From Rhodospirillaceae bacterium (GTDB lineage: Bacteria; Pseudomonadota; Alphaproteobacteria; TMED109), in assembly GCA_902571315.1 (NCBI GenBank), contig CACGBM010000007.1, positions 1 to 34,621 of the forward strand: a stretch of 34,621 nucleotides of DNA, written 5' to 3'. The notes below the pieces were generated by a model. It was not told where the DNA came from, made no database searches, and saw only the letters and a program-made list of their open reading frames with translations. Shown here piece by piece: positions 8,316 to 15,313 of the stretch (within the stretch, counting starts at the first letter, position 1; every line of letters begins with the position of its first letter). The position numbers and the translations under genes are program-made.

Positions 8316-9080
8316 ATCTTGTAAAATTTGATTTAATTTTTTTAATTCCTTAATTGCAACTCTTCTGTATTTTTTTTCAAAAATACCTAAATTATTTTCT
8401 AATTTATTTAGGTTAGTTTCGTTATTTTTTAATACATCTTCTTTCAAACTTTCTATTTCTAATTCCGATAAGTTACTAATACTAACAATTTTATTATATA
8501 TTTTTTTCCCTTTTTTATATTCTACATCAGTTAAATAATATTTATATTGATCTATATTAAATTTTTTATAAAGATTTAATTTGTACATAATAATAATCCC
8601 TAAAATAATTTGATTTTTATCAATTTTAATTTGATCTTTATTTTCTTTTTGTAATTTACTAATTTGTGAGCCTTTCTTTTTAAAACCATAATACAAATTA
8701 AAATATTCTGCACTTTTAGTGAAATCCTGTAATTCAAACTTATCATTACTATGTATCCAGCCTAAGTTAATATATGCTTCAATGAACCCTCTTCTGGCAG
8801 ATTCCTTTAAATAATTAATAGATTGGTTTTTTATATATTTAAAATTTTCTTTAGAAATTTCTAAATTGTCAAAATTGTTTAAAAAAATTTTTAAGCCTAA
8901 AAAATTTAAACATTTTGAGGTATCTATAAACCTGTCATTTTCAAAACACTTTTCTATAAAAACTTGTTTATCATTTAAGTTTAAAAAATTTAAGTCACTT
9001 TTAACCAAGTTTACTGATAACAAGTAACTAGGATAACTTAAAAAAAATATAATTATAAAAATATTTTTTAAAACTTTCAT
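8307..9080 (-). CDS. Exported Sel1-like repeat protein, unknown function
   Basis: A 257-residue Lys/Asn/Leu-rich protein with an N-terminal hydrophobic stretch (residues 5-22, IIIFFLSYPSYLLS) acting as a signal peptide or anchor. One segment, ARRGFIEAYINLGWIHSNDKFELQDFTKSAEYFNLYYG (about residues 97-134), has the A--G-xEA--NLG pattern of a Sel1/TPR-like repeat; a second repeat is not convincing. Sel1 proteins usually scaffold protein-protein contacts. The 3' end overlaps the DUF35 gene tail-to-tail by 9 bases. The gene is separated by about 90 bases from the dehalogenase gene. Function not assigned. Confidence 0.65.
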   Translation of the reverse strand: MKVLKNIFIIIFFLSYPSYLLSVNLVKSDLNFLNLNDKQVFIEKCFENDRFIDTSKCLNFLGLKIFLNNFDNLEISKENFKYIKNQSINYLKESARRGFIEAYINLGWIHSNDKFELQDFTKSAEYFNLYYGFKKKGSQISKLQKENKDQIKIDKNQIILGIIIMYKLNLYKKFNIDQYKYYLTDVEYKKGKKIYNKIVSISNLSELEIESLKEDVLKNNETNLNKLENNLGIFEKKYRRVAIKELKKLNQILQDLN

Positions 9081-9123
9081 TTTTTTATACTAAATTCATC
9101 AAATACCTTAAGTTACCATGCGT

Positions 9124-9158
9124 AAATATTTTTACTTAGCATATAAATAAAAATATTT
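9124..9158. repeat. Perfect 11-bp AT-only inverted repeat
   Basis: AAATATTTTTA at 9124-9134 is repeated inverted as TAAAAATATTT at 9148-9158 with a 13-base loop. It lies between the dehalogenase stop and the start of the Sel1-like gene. It could end the dehalogenase transcript weakly, but the stem is all A-T and no separate U run follows, so it may be chance in this composition. Confidence 0.3.
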
Positions 9159-9170
9159 GTTATAATGATA

Positions 9171-10022
9171 TTAATTTAACCATTTTTCTATAGCTTGTGC
9201 TATCTCATCTGGAGAGTCTTCTTGAATGAAATGTTTACCTTTTACAGTGATTTCCTCTTGATTTTTCCAACTTCTACAAAATTCTCTTTGAGGACCTATT
9301 AAAATAGAGCCTGGCTCCGCATTAATGAATAGTTTTTTAATATTATTTTTTTTCATAAACTCAGCATAGTCATTAACAATATCAACAACTTCATTTGGCT
9401 CGCCCTCTAATGGGATTTGTCTTGGCCAACTTAAAGTAGGCTGTCTATCTGTCCCAGCTTTAAGAAAAGGTCTTCTATATTGGCTCATTTCTTCTTCACT
9501 TAGCTTTCTGATGATTGAAGAAGGTAAAATTCTTTCAACAAATATATTTTTTTCTAAAATTAATTCTTCGCCAACTTCACTTCTCATTAATTTGAATATC
9601 TTAGTTGCATCTGCAGGCCAGGCACTCCATTTCATTGGACAAACTATTGCCTCCATATAAACAATACCTTCAATTCTATCAGGATATTTTTTTGCAAAAT
9701 CAAAACCTATTGCTGAACCCCAGTCATGAATTACAAGTATTATTTTTTTTTCTATATTTATATTATCAATAAAACCATTAAACCATTTTATGTGTTCTTT
9801 TAGGCTATAACTTTCCTGAGATGGATTATCTAATTTATCTGAATCGCCCATACCTATTAAATCAGGTGCTATACATCTATATTTATTTACTAAATTCTTA
9901 ATTATGTTTCTCCATAAATAAGAAGAAGTTGGATTTCCATGTATAAACAACAAAGGTTGCCCCTCACCTTCATCTAAGTAAGCTATATTTTTTGATTGAA
10001 AAGTAATAAATTTTTTATTCAT
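9171..10022 (-). CDS. dhaA: Haloalkane dehalogenase (alpha/beta hydrolase, HLD-II type)
   Basis: A 283-residue alpha/beta hydrolase predicted to hydrolyse haloalkanes to an alcohol plus halide. Counting from the ATG at 10022, the HLD-II set is complete: nucleophile Asp100 and halide-binding Trp101 in IHDWGSAIGF, halide-binding Asn30 in FIHGNPTSSYLW, acid Glu124 in YMEAI, and base His264 in GKHFIQED. The cap has QYRRPFLKAG and the SWPRQIPLEGEP signature. A GTG at 10046 would add 8 residues; the ATG is preferred because its overlap with the upstream hydratase gene is only 8 bases, typical of coupled translation, although neither start has a strong Shine-Dalgarno site. Some family members prefer non-halogenated substrates or luciferin-like compounds, so activity is inferred. 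Confidence 0.9.
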   Translation of the reverse strand: MNKKFITFQSKNIAYLDEGEGQPLLFIHGNPTSSYLWRNIIKNLVNKYRCIAPDLIGMGDSDKLDNPSQESYSLKEHIKWFNGFIDNINIEKKIILVIHDWGSAIGFDFAKKYPDRIEGIVYMEAIVCPMKWSAWPADATKIFKLMRSEVGEELILEKNIFVERILPSSIIRKLSEEEMSQYRRPFLKAGTDRQPTLSWPRQIPLEGEPNEVVDIVNDYAEFMKKNNIKKLFINAEPGSILIGPQREFCRSWKNQEEITVKGKHFIQEDSPDEIAQAIEKWLN

Positions 10023-10803
10023 TAAAGTTTGGTTTTCTTTTTTCACTGAAAGCTTTTAAACCCTCAATACCGTCTATACTCTCAGCATTTTCGGAAATTT
10101 TTATACCTTCTATATCCATTTGTGTCTCAAGGCCATTATCAAAGCTAATATTTAATAATTTTTTAACTCCAGCATATGCGTTTCTGGGACCTTTGGAAAA
10201 TATTTCTGCTTGCTTCTCTAAAGTTTTATCAAGCTGTTCTTGATCATCTAAGACTTGATCTATTAGATTCATCTCTAATGCCTCTTCAGCAGAAAATATT
10301 CTGTTAGTTAACATAAGTTCCTTGGCTCTTTTCATACCAACAATTCTTGGAAGGAAATAAGTCGAACTGCCATCTGGTGATAATCCAGCATTAGTATATG
10401 CTACGGTAAACTTAGCACTCTTAACTGAATAAATTATGTCTCCCGTGATCGCTAGACTAAAACCACCACCTCCAGCAGTTCCATTTATGCCTATTATTAC
10501 AGGGGCTTCCATTCTAGTCATCCTAGCTATAGCTCCATGAAAATAATGTGTCATCTCGAGGAGTGTTTCCTTTATTTTATCTTCATTAGATAAAAGAAAT
10601 TTTAAATCACCACCTCCACAAAATAACTTTCCCTTACCTGTTAAAATTAGTGCTTTAATATTATTATTTGTAGAAACTATATTCGTTGCTTTATATAATT
10701 CTTTTGCTAATTCAATGTTTAGAGTATTACCTGCATCAGGCCTGTTTAAAGTTATCCTCGCTATATTATTTGATATTGAAAAATTTATATTATTAAAATG
10801 CAT
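10015..10803 (-). CDS. Enoyl-CoA hydratase/isomerase family protein
   Basis: A 262-residue crotonase-fold enzyme. The oxyanion-hole segments are visible at GKLFCGGGDLKFL (residues 58-70) and INGTAGGGGFSLAITGD (106-122). The first catalytic Glu of true hydratases is replaced around FSLA, and the second position is Asp144 in GLSPDGSSTYFLPRIVG, as in PaaG-like isomerases. This suggests isomerase activity or another crotonase reaction rather than simple hydration. It is translated just before the haloalkane dehalogenase with an 8-base overlap, implying a shared pathway in which a dehalogenation product or acyl chain enters CoA metabolism. Exact substrate unknown. Confidence 0.9.
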   Translation of the reverse strand: MHFNNINFSISNNIARITLNRPDAGNTLNIELAKELYKATNIVSTNNNIKALILTGKGKLFCGGGDLKFLLSNEDKIKETLLEMTHYFHGAIARMTRMEAPVIIGINGTAGGGGFSLAITGDIIYSVKSAKFTVAYTNAGLSPDGSSTYFLPRIVGMKRAKELMLTNRIFSAEEALEMNLIDQVLDDQEQLDKTLEKQAEIFSKGPRNAYAGVKKLLNISFDNGLETQMDIEGIKISENAESIDGIEGLKAFSEKRKPNFNE

Positions 10804-10838
10804 ATTTTAAAAGTAGCACAATTAAAAGCTGGTGTAAA

Positions 10839-11423
10839 TTAGGGAACCATGTAGTATTTTTTATCAGAACTTTCGGTGTAAACAAACTCTACTCTAATAT
10901 TATTAATATTTAATAGTTGTAAACATTCTATTTTAGAGACTTTAAAATTTATCAATGAGAAATTATAAAATGCTTCTTCATTATCTGCATTATAATTTAG
11001 ATTAGCTAAACTGTTTATTTTTTCTCCCGGAGAAATTGTTGATAGGTAATTTTTTTTTGAAAAATTATTTAAACTATTCCAAATACCTTTAGTTTTTTCT
11101 GTTTTATTTTCAATATTAGCATATCCATATAGTTGTACTTGCAACTTAAACCTGGGTTCATATAAATGTGCTGTAACATTATTATTTTGCTTTATGTTTA
11201 AAACTTTTCTACTTCTAGTATCTGAATAAAAAAACAACATTTTTGTTTTGCGATCAACTTTTCTCAAAATAATAGTTCTTGAGTTTATCGCATTACCATT
11301 AAATGTGCTTATAGTCGGAGTATGAAATTTTGATTTTTTATTAACTACGCCTTGAGCTAGTAAATCCCAAATTTTTAATTCCCCTTTATCTAAATCACTA
11401 AAAAAGTTTGTAAAGTTACTCAA
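10839..11423 (-). CDS. Pyridoxamine 5'-phosphate oxidase-like flavin-binding protein
   Basis: A 194-residue split-barrel protein of the PNPOx-like family. Visible markers are NSRTIILRKVDRKTKMLFFYSDTRSRKVLNIKQNNNVTAHLY (about residues 47-88), the FMN-phosphate-binding stretch with RTIILR and the SRK region, and the C-terminal LLNINNIRVEFVYTES. It is shorter than canonical PdxH and lacks its C-terminal signature. It therefore looks like an Alr4036-type FMN protein rather than the vitamin B6 enzyme. It ends next to the enoyl-CoA hydratase gene (35-base gap) and follows gmhA by one base, so it is probably in the same transcript. Function beyond flavin binding is not clear. Confidence 0.8.
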   Translation of the reverse strand: MSNFTNFFSDLDKGELKIWDLLAQGVVNKKSKFHTPTISTFNGNAINSRTIILRKVDRKTKMLFFYSDTRSRKVLNIKQNNNVTAHLYEPRFKLQVQLYGYANIENKTEKTKGIWNSLNNFSKKNYLSTISPGEKINSLANLNYNADNEEAFYNFSLINFKVSKIECLQLLNINNIRVEFVYTESSDKKYYMVP

Positions 11424-11424
11424 T

Positions 11425-12000
11425 TTATTTTTTTTCTAATATTTCTAATTCAACTAAAATACATAACAAATGTATAATAGTAATATGTAATTCTTGTATA
11501 TGAGAAGTAATTTCACTAGGCGCTTTAATGCATATGTCACTACATTTTTCTAATTTTGAATTTTTTGCGCCAGTTAAGCCTATTACTTTTATTTTTTTAT
11601 TTCTAGCAGTCAAAGCAGCTTCAATAATATTCTTACTTTTACCACTTGTAGATATTGCAAAGAGTAAATCCCCTTTACTTCCAATACCTTCTATTTGCCT
11701 TGAAAAGACTTTACTATAATCATAGTCATTAGCTATTGCGGTAATTGCAGATGTATCGGTATTAAGAGAAATTGCTGGAAATGCTCTTCTATCTAATTTA
11801 AATCTGCCTATTAATTCTGCAGCAAAGTGTTGTGCATCGGAGGCTGAACCTCCATTACCACATATAAGAATTTTTTTATCTTGTTTTATTGTTTCTATTA
11901 ATATTTTTGCAGACGAAATAATTTCTTTATTTTCAATATTTAATAAATTATCAATATTACTCTTACTTTTTTTAAGATAACTTTCTATGACATTTTTCAA
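11425..12000 (-). CDS. gmhA: Sedoheptulose 7-phosphate isomerase
   Basis: A 191-residue SIS-domain isomerase that converts sedoheptulose 7-phosphate to D-glycero-D-manno-heptose 7-phosphate, the first step of heptose synthesis for LPS inner core. GNGGSASDAQHFAAEL at residues 48-63 carries the substrate loop with zinc ligands His58 and Glu62. AISTSGKSKNIIEAA is the second SIS phosphate loop, and ITSHIQELHITIIHLLC holds the C-terminal Gln and His ligands. Length matches GmhA. DiaA-like regulators share this fold but usually lack the full metal set. It is 11 bases from queF and 1 base from the PNPOx-like gene. The window has other envelope sugar genes at 19767-21508. Confidence 0.9.
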   Translation of the reverse strand: MKNVIESYLKKSKSNIDNLLNIENKEIISSAKILIETIKQDKKILICGNGGSASDAQHFAAELIGRFKLDRRAFPAISLNTDTSAITAIANDYDYSKVFSRQIEGIGSKGDLLFAISTSGKSKNIIEAALTARNKKIKVIGLTGAKNSKLEKCSDICIKAPSEITSHIQELHITIIHLLCILVELEILEKK

Positions 12001-12011
12001 AATTAAATTCC

Positions 12012-12461
12012 TTATCTATTTATTCTTAATGAACTAAAATCAATTTCTGGTAAATATATATTGTTAGGTTGTTTTGATGATTGCCAAAAAACATCAATAG
12101 GTATACCACCTCTTGGAGCAAAAAAACCCTGAACTCTAATCCATTTAGGCTTTAAACTCTTAAATAATTGTTTGCCTATAAACAAAGTTACATCCTCATG
12201 AAAGATTCCATAATTTCTAAAAGATTGTATGAACAATTTAAAAGATTTAGACTCAACTATTGACTGTTTAGGAACGTAATCAACTATTATAGTAGCAAAA
12301 TCAGGCTGTCCTGTTACTGGGCAAATTGAAGTAAATTCTGGAACAGTAATTCTTATATTGTATAAAGAGTTTTTATTTTTATTATTTATCTTATCAAATT
12401 TATATTTAATGGGGCTATCAACCGCTTTTACATTTTGCCCTAGAACATTTTTTTTTTTCAT
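12012..12461 (-). CDS. queF: NADPH-dependent 7-cyano-7-deazaguanine reductase (preQ0 reductase)
   Basis: A 149-residue unimodular YkvM-type QueF, which reduces preQ0 to preQ1 in queuosine tRNA modification. Catalytic Cys47 is in TSICPVTGQPDF, with the conserved Asp54. The QueF motif ESKSFKL at residues 70-76 is followed by FRNYGIFHED with the conserved His-Glu. Near the C-terminus, RGGIPIDVFW is typical. Length matches the short form, not the 280-residue E. coli form. The start ATG at 12461 is followed by a Lys run. The 70-base divergent leader shows no preQ1 riboswitch by eye. Confidence 0.95.
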   Translation of the reverse strand: MKKKNVLGQNVKAVDSPIKYKFDKINNKNKNSLYNIRITVPEFTSICPVTGQPDFATIIVDYVPKQSIVESKSFKLFIQSFRNYGIFHEDVTLFIGKQLFKSLKPKWIRVQGFFAPRGGIPIDVFWQSSKQPNNIYLPEIDFSSLRINR

Positions 12462-12531
12462 TTTTGTCTTTACTTAACAAATTATTTAATTAACTCTATT
12501 ACCATGATTAGTAATTAGCAATAATTTATTT

Positions 12532-12990
12532 ATGATTAATATGAAAAAATTAAAGAATAATAAATATATTTTTATAAAAGGTTTTTTTTCATTAATTTTG
12601 CTTAAATATTTATACCTCGACTTATCATATGCAGAAGAAGATACAAACTATATACTAAATGGTCCCCTTGCTGGAAGTTTTTATTATACGAAAAACAAGC
12701 CTGGGAATAAAGAAAATGTGATACAATCTCACTTGCCTTTATTAGAAATTAATGAAAATACGTTAAGCGTATCTACACCACATGAAATGAAAGGTTATGA
12801 ACACTACATAATTAAACACATAGTTTTAGATAGTAGATTTAATATTATTTCAGAGAAGGTATTTGATCCTTCTAAAGAAATACCTATATCCAGGCATGAT
12901 ATAATAGGCTATGAAGATAAGCTTTATGTTTTAAGTATTTGTAATAATCATGATACTTGGGTTGATATTATTAAAATTAAAAAACCTTAA
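12532..12990 (+). CDS. Exported superoxide-reductase-like (desulfoferrodoxin domain) protein
   Basis: A 152-residue protein with a positively charged N-terminus and hydrophobic residues 12-33, ending LSYAEED, a probable Sec signal peptide. The rest aligns by eye with the desulfoferrodoxin/superoxide reductase iron domain. All five iron ligands of the His4Cys site have counterparts: His67 in SHLPLLEI, His84 in TPHEMKGYEHYI, His91 in the same motif, and Cys137 and His140 in SICNNHDTW. There is no N-terminal rubredoxin centre, so it is the single-iron class. Expected role: reduction of superoxide, or redox chemistry, in the periplasm. His84-His91 spacing is one residue longer than in classic SOR. 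It heads a plus operon, its stop overlapping the DUF3108 gene by one base. A start at 12541 is also possible. Confidence 0.75.
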   Translation: MINMKKLKNNKYIFIKGFFSLILLKYLYLDLSYAEEDTNYILNGPLAGSFYYTKNKPGNKENVIQSHLPLLEINENTLSVSTPHEMKGYEHYIIKHIVLDSRFNIISEKVFDPSKEIPISRHDIIGYEDKLYVLSICNNHDTWVDIIKIKKP

Positions 12991-13778
12991 TGAATAAAAA
13001 ATCATTTCTTAAAATTAGTTTTACTTTTATTATTTTCTTTATTAATAAGATGATATTTGCGACGACAATAGAAAAAAAAATACTTTTCTCTGCTTATTTA
13101 AAAGGTATTAACCTCGCTAAAGCTGAAGGACAAATTAAAATAGAACCTAATATATTAGAGTTATATTTTGCTGCACATACAGTAGGAGTCTTTTCTTTAA
13201 TCTCTGAATGGAAACAAAACCTTAGCATAAACGCTCTATTAATAAATAATAAATTGAAGAGTCAGCAATATAAGTCTGATGACTCAAGAGGTAATAAAAA
13301 AGGACACATGTACTTAAGCTTTAAAAATGAAATACCTAAAATAGTATCTGCCCAACCAGATCCTAGAGAAAATGATAGAAGAGAAAAAATTAATAAAAAG
13401 CTTCTTAAGAACACAATTGATCCTATTAGTGGTGTCTTAAATATAGGTTTAGACGGAAACTGTAATAATAAAGAAATTATTTTTGATGGGAAAAGAAGGT
13501 ACATTATAAACGCTAGCCTTATAGAAAAAGAAATAATTAAACAAAATCACTTCTTCACGGAAAACTTTAACAGTATAAAGTGTGTTTTTAGTATTAAAAA
13601 ATTAGAAGGGTATACAGAAAAAGAAAAAAAAAGATATCCAAGTAACGGATACATCTGGTATAAAGAAGTAAGTAAAGATTTGTTTTTTCCTGCTAAAATT
13701 GCTATCGAAACTAGATGGGGAGAGTTTTTATGTTTGATAAAAGAAAAGGAATTAAAAAATGAAAGCAATAGTTTGTAA
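12990..13778 (+). CDS. DUF3108-family exported protein
   Basis: A 262-residue protein with a signal peptide (residues 1-26, ending MIFATT). The mature part follows the DUF3108 pattern: ILFSAYLKGINLAKAEGQIKI, the VGVFSLISEWKQNL segment, YKSDDSRGNKKG, NTIDPISGVLNIGLDGNC, IFDGKRRYIINASL and a final AKIAIETRWGEFLC. DUF3108 proteins are periplasmic, predicted beta-rich, and without firm biochemical function. Its ATG overlaps the upstream stop (TAATG) and its 3' end overlaps the quinone oxidoreductase gene by 20 bases, so the three genes form an operon. Confidence 0.8.
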   Translation: MNKKSFLKISFTFIIFFINKMIFATTIEKKILFSAYLKGINLAKAEGQIKIEPNILELYFAAHTVGVFSLISEWKQNLSINALLINNKLKSQQYKSDDSRGNKKGHMYLSFKNEIPKIVSAQPDPRENDRREKINKKLLKNTIDPISGVLNIGLDGNCNNKEIIFDGKRRYIINASLIEKEIIKQNHFFTENFNSIKCVFSIKKLEGYTEKEKKRYPSNGYIWYKEVSKDLFFPAKIAIETRWGEFLCLIKEKELKNESNSL

Positions 13779-14736
13779 TGAATGGTGTAAACCAGAAGAT
13801 TTAAAAGTTTCCGAAATAAAAAATCCTACTTTAGATGATAATTCAGTAAGAGTTGAAATTCACGCATCTGGTGTTAATTTTCCAGATGTATTAATTGTAC
13901 AAGGAAAATATCAATACAAACCCCCTTTTCCATTTTCTCCTGGATCTGAAGTAGCAGGAATAATTTCAGAAATTGGAAAAAATGTTAAAAACCTAGAAGT
14001 AGGTGATAGGATCATGGCTGTTACTGGACATGGAGCTTTTGCAGAAGAAATATGTGTTCCAGAGAATAAAATAACACTAGTACCTGAAAATATGGATTTT
14101 ATAACTGCAGCTAGTATGAGTTTAACTTATGGAACTTCGTCATATGCTTTATTTCAAAGAGCTAATATAAAGGAAAAAGATGTAGTATTAATTCATGGTG
14201 CTACTGGAGGAGTAGGAATAACTGCAATTGAAATTTCTAAAGCAGTAGGAGCGAAAGTGATAGCAACAGCCAGTACAGATGAAAAACTTGAAATAGCTAA
14301 AGAATATGGCGCTGATTATTGTATTAATTACAGTCAAAATGAATTTAAAGATAAAGTAAAGGAATATACTGATGGAAAAGGTGCAAATATTATTTATGAT
14401 CCTGTTGGAGGAGATGTATTTAATCAATCTCTAAGATGCATAGCATGGAATGGCATTATTTTAGTCATAGGATTTGCATCTGGTACTATTGCATCTGCAC
14501 CTACAAATTTACCTTTATTAAAAAACTGTTCAATAGTAGGTGTTTTTTGGGGCGCTTGGAGAGAAAGAGAGCCGAATGGACATAATGTTAATATGGAAAA
14601 AATATTAAAATGGTGGAAAGAAAACAAGGTTAAACCTAAAGTATCCAAAGTCTTCAATTTAGAGGATACAAAGTATGCGTTGCAAGCATTAATTAACAGA
14701 GAGGTTATAGGTAAAGCAGTTATAAAAGTAAGATAG
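13759..14736 (+). CDS. NADPH:quinone oxidoreductase (zinc-independent MDR family)
   Basis: A 325-residue medium-chain dehydrogenase/reductase. The N-terminal GroES-like domain shows HASGVNFPDVLIVQGKYQYKPPFPFSPGSEVAGII (residues 35-69), and the NADP-binding loop is HGATGGVG at 146-153, followed by AKVIATASTDEKLEIAKEYGAD. No structural or catalytic zinc ligands are evident, as expected for quinone oxidoreductase types. Expected to reduce quinones or activated enones with NADPH in the cytoplasm. It starts inside the end of the DUF3108 gene, with AAGGAA about 9 bases upstream of the ATG. It ends flush against the convergent gene at 14737. Confidence 0.9.
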   Translation: MKAIVCNEWCKPEDLKVSEIKNPTLDDNSVRVEIHASGVNFPDVLIVQGKYQYKPPFPFSPGSEVAGIISEIGKNVKNLEVGDRIMAVTGHGAFAEEICVPENKITLVPENMDFITAASMSLTYGTSSYALFQRANIKEKDVVLIHGATGGVGITAIEISKAVGAKVIATASTDEKLEIAKEYGADYCINYSQNEFKDKVKEYTDGKGANIIYDPVGGDVFNQSLRCIAWNGIILVIGFASGTIASAPTNLPLLKNCSIVGVFWGAWREREPNGHNVNMEKILKWWKENKVKPKVSKVFNLEDTKYALQALINREVIGKAVIKVR

Positions 14737-15267
14737 TTAAAATTTAATTTTTTTTAAAACTGATGAATCATAGTCAATTGATAAATTATTTTTCTTAACA
14801 AATTTAACTATGTTATGATTATTTCTCGAAGCTTTATCTAAAGATTCTATAATTTGCTCTATATAGTCTTTTGGAAAATCATGATTAACAATTAAAAACA
14901 TGTTTTTAAAAGAGTAAAGAGTTTTAGCATGTTCCAAAAGATTTTTATAATCCTTAGAATTTTCATTTGTTAATTTTATTAGTAAATTATTAGAAATGAT
15001 AGCTAAAGGAATTTGGTTTGTTATTAATAAATCAACCAATCTTTCAGTATCTCTTGCTCTTGCAACTCTGGCTTTTGCTTCTGGTAAATACTCATCAAAT
15101 ATTACTTTTATATTTTTAGTAAATTCAAAGGCACCATCATCCTTTTTAGAGCACATTACCAACATATGAATTTGTCTGTAAACTTCGTGCTGTCCCCAAG
15201 GTGCGTGTCCGCAAACGAAGAAATACATAACTATTAAAAATAATTTTAATTTAAAACGAATATACAT
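14737..15267 (-). CDS. Short exported TAXI-like substrate-binding protein, unknown ligand
   Basis: A 176-residue protein starting at the ATG at 15267, with a signal peptide (MYIRFKLKLFLIVMYFFVCG). The rest resembles part of a periplasmic TAXI/NMT1-like binding protein: HEVYRQIHMLVMCSKKDDGAFEFTKNI and ARVARARDTERLVDLLITNQIPLAIISNN. These families are normally about 300 residues, so this is about half length, either a truncated relative or a distinct small family. An in-frame TTG at 15306 would extend it through an intergenic hairpin and lacks a ribosome site, so I reject that start. It follows the amidase gene on the same strand at 46 bases and probably shares its transcript. Confidence 0.55.
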   Translation of the reverse strand: MYIRFKLKLFLIVMYFFVCGHAPWGQHEVYRQIHMLVMCSKKDDGAFEFTKNIKVIFDEYLPEAKARVARARDTERLVDLLITNQIPLAIISNNLLIKLTNENSKDYKNLLEHAKTLYSFKNMFLIVNHDFPKDYIEQIIESLDKASRNNHNIVKFVKKNNLSIDYDSSVLKKIKF

Positions 15268-15274
15268 TTTTTTT

Positions 15275-15300
15275 ACGGAGATGCATTTCTGCATCCCCGT
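15275..15300 (-). ncRNA. Intercistronic hairpin with GAAA tetraloop
   Basis: Arms 15275-15285 and 15290-15300 (ACGGAGATGCA and TGCATCCCCGT) pair over 11 bp with one G-U wobble and a 4-base loop. In the minus-strand transcript the loop reads GAAA, a GNRA tetraloop. It sits between the amidase stop at 15314 and the next start at 15267 and is GC-rich for the region. A run of A, not U, follows in the transcript direction, so it is not a classical terminator; an mRNA-stabilising or processing role is plausible. Confidence 0.5.
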
Positions 15301-15313
15301 AATCAATATTTAC

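Noticed and set aside
10023-10046. GTG start adding 8 residues to the haloalkane dehalogenase
   Set aside because: It increases overlap with the hydratase gene to 32 bases and has no Shine-Dalgarno site; kept only as an alternative.
12462-12531. preQ1 riboswitch in the queF leader
   Set aside because: The 70-base leader was read on the minus strand; the class I preQ1 aptamer core and pseudoknot pattern were not found.
15268-15306. TTG start giving 13 more residues for the binding-protein-like gene
   Set aside because: It would run through a hairpin, has no ribosome site, and would spoil the signal peptide.
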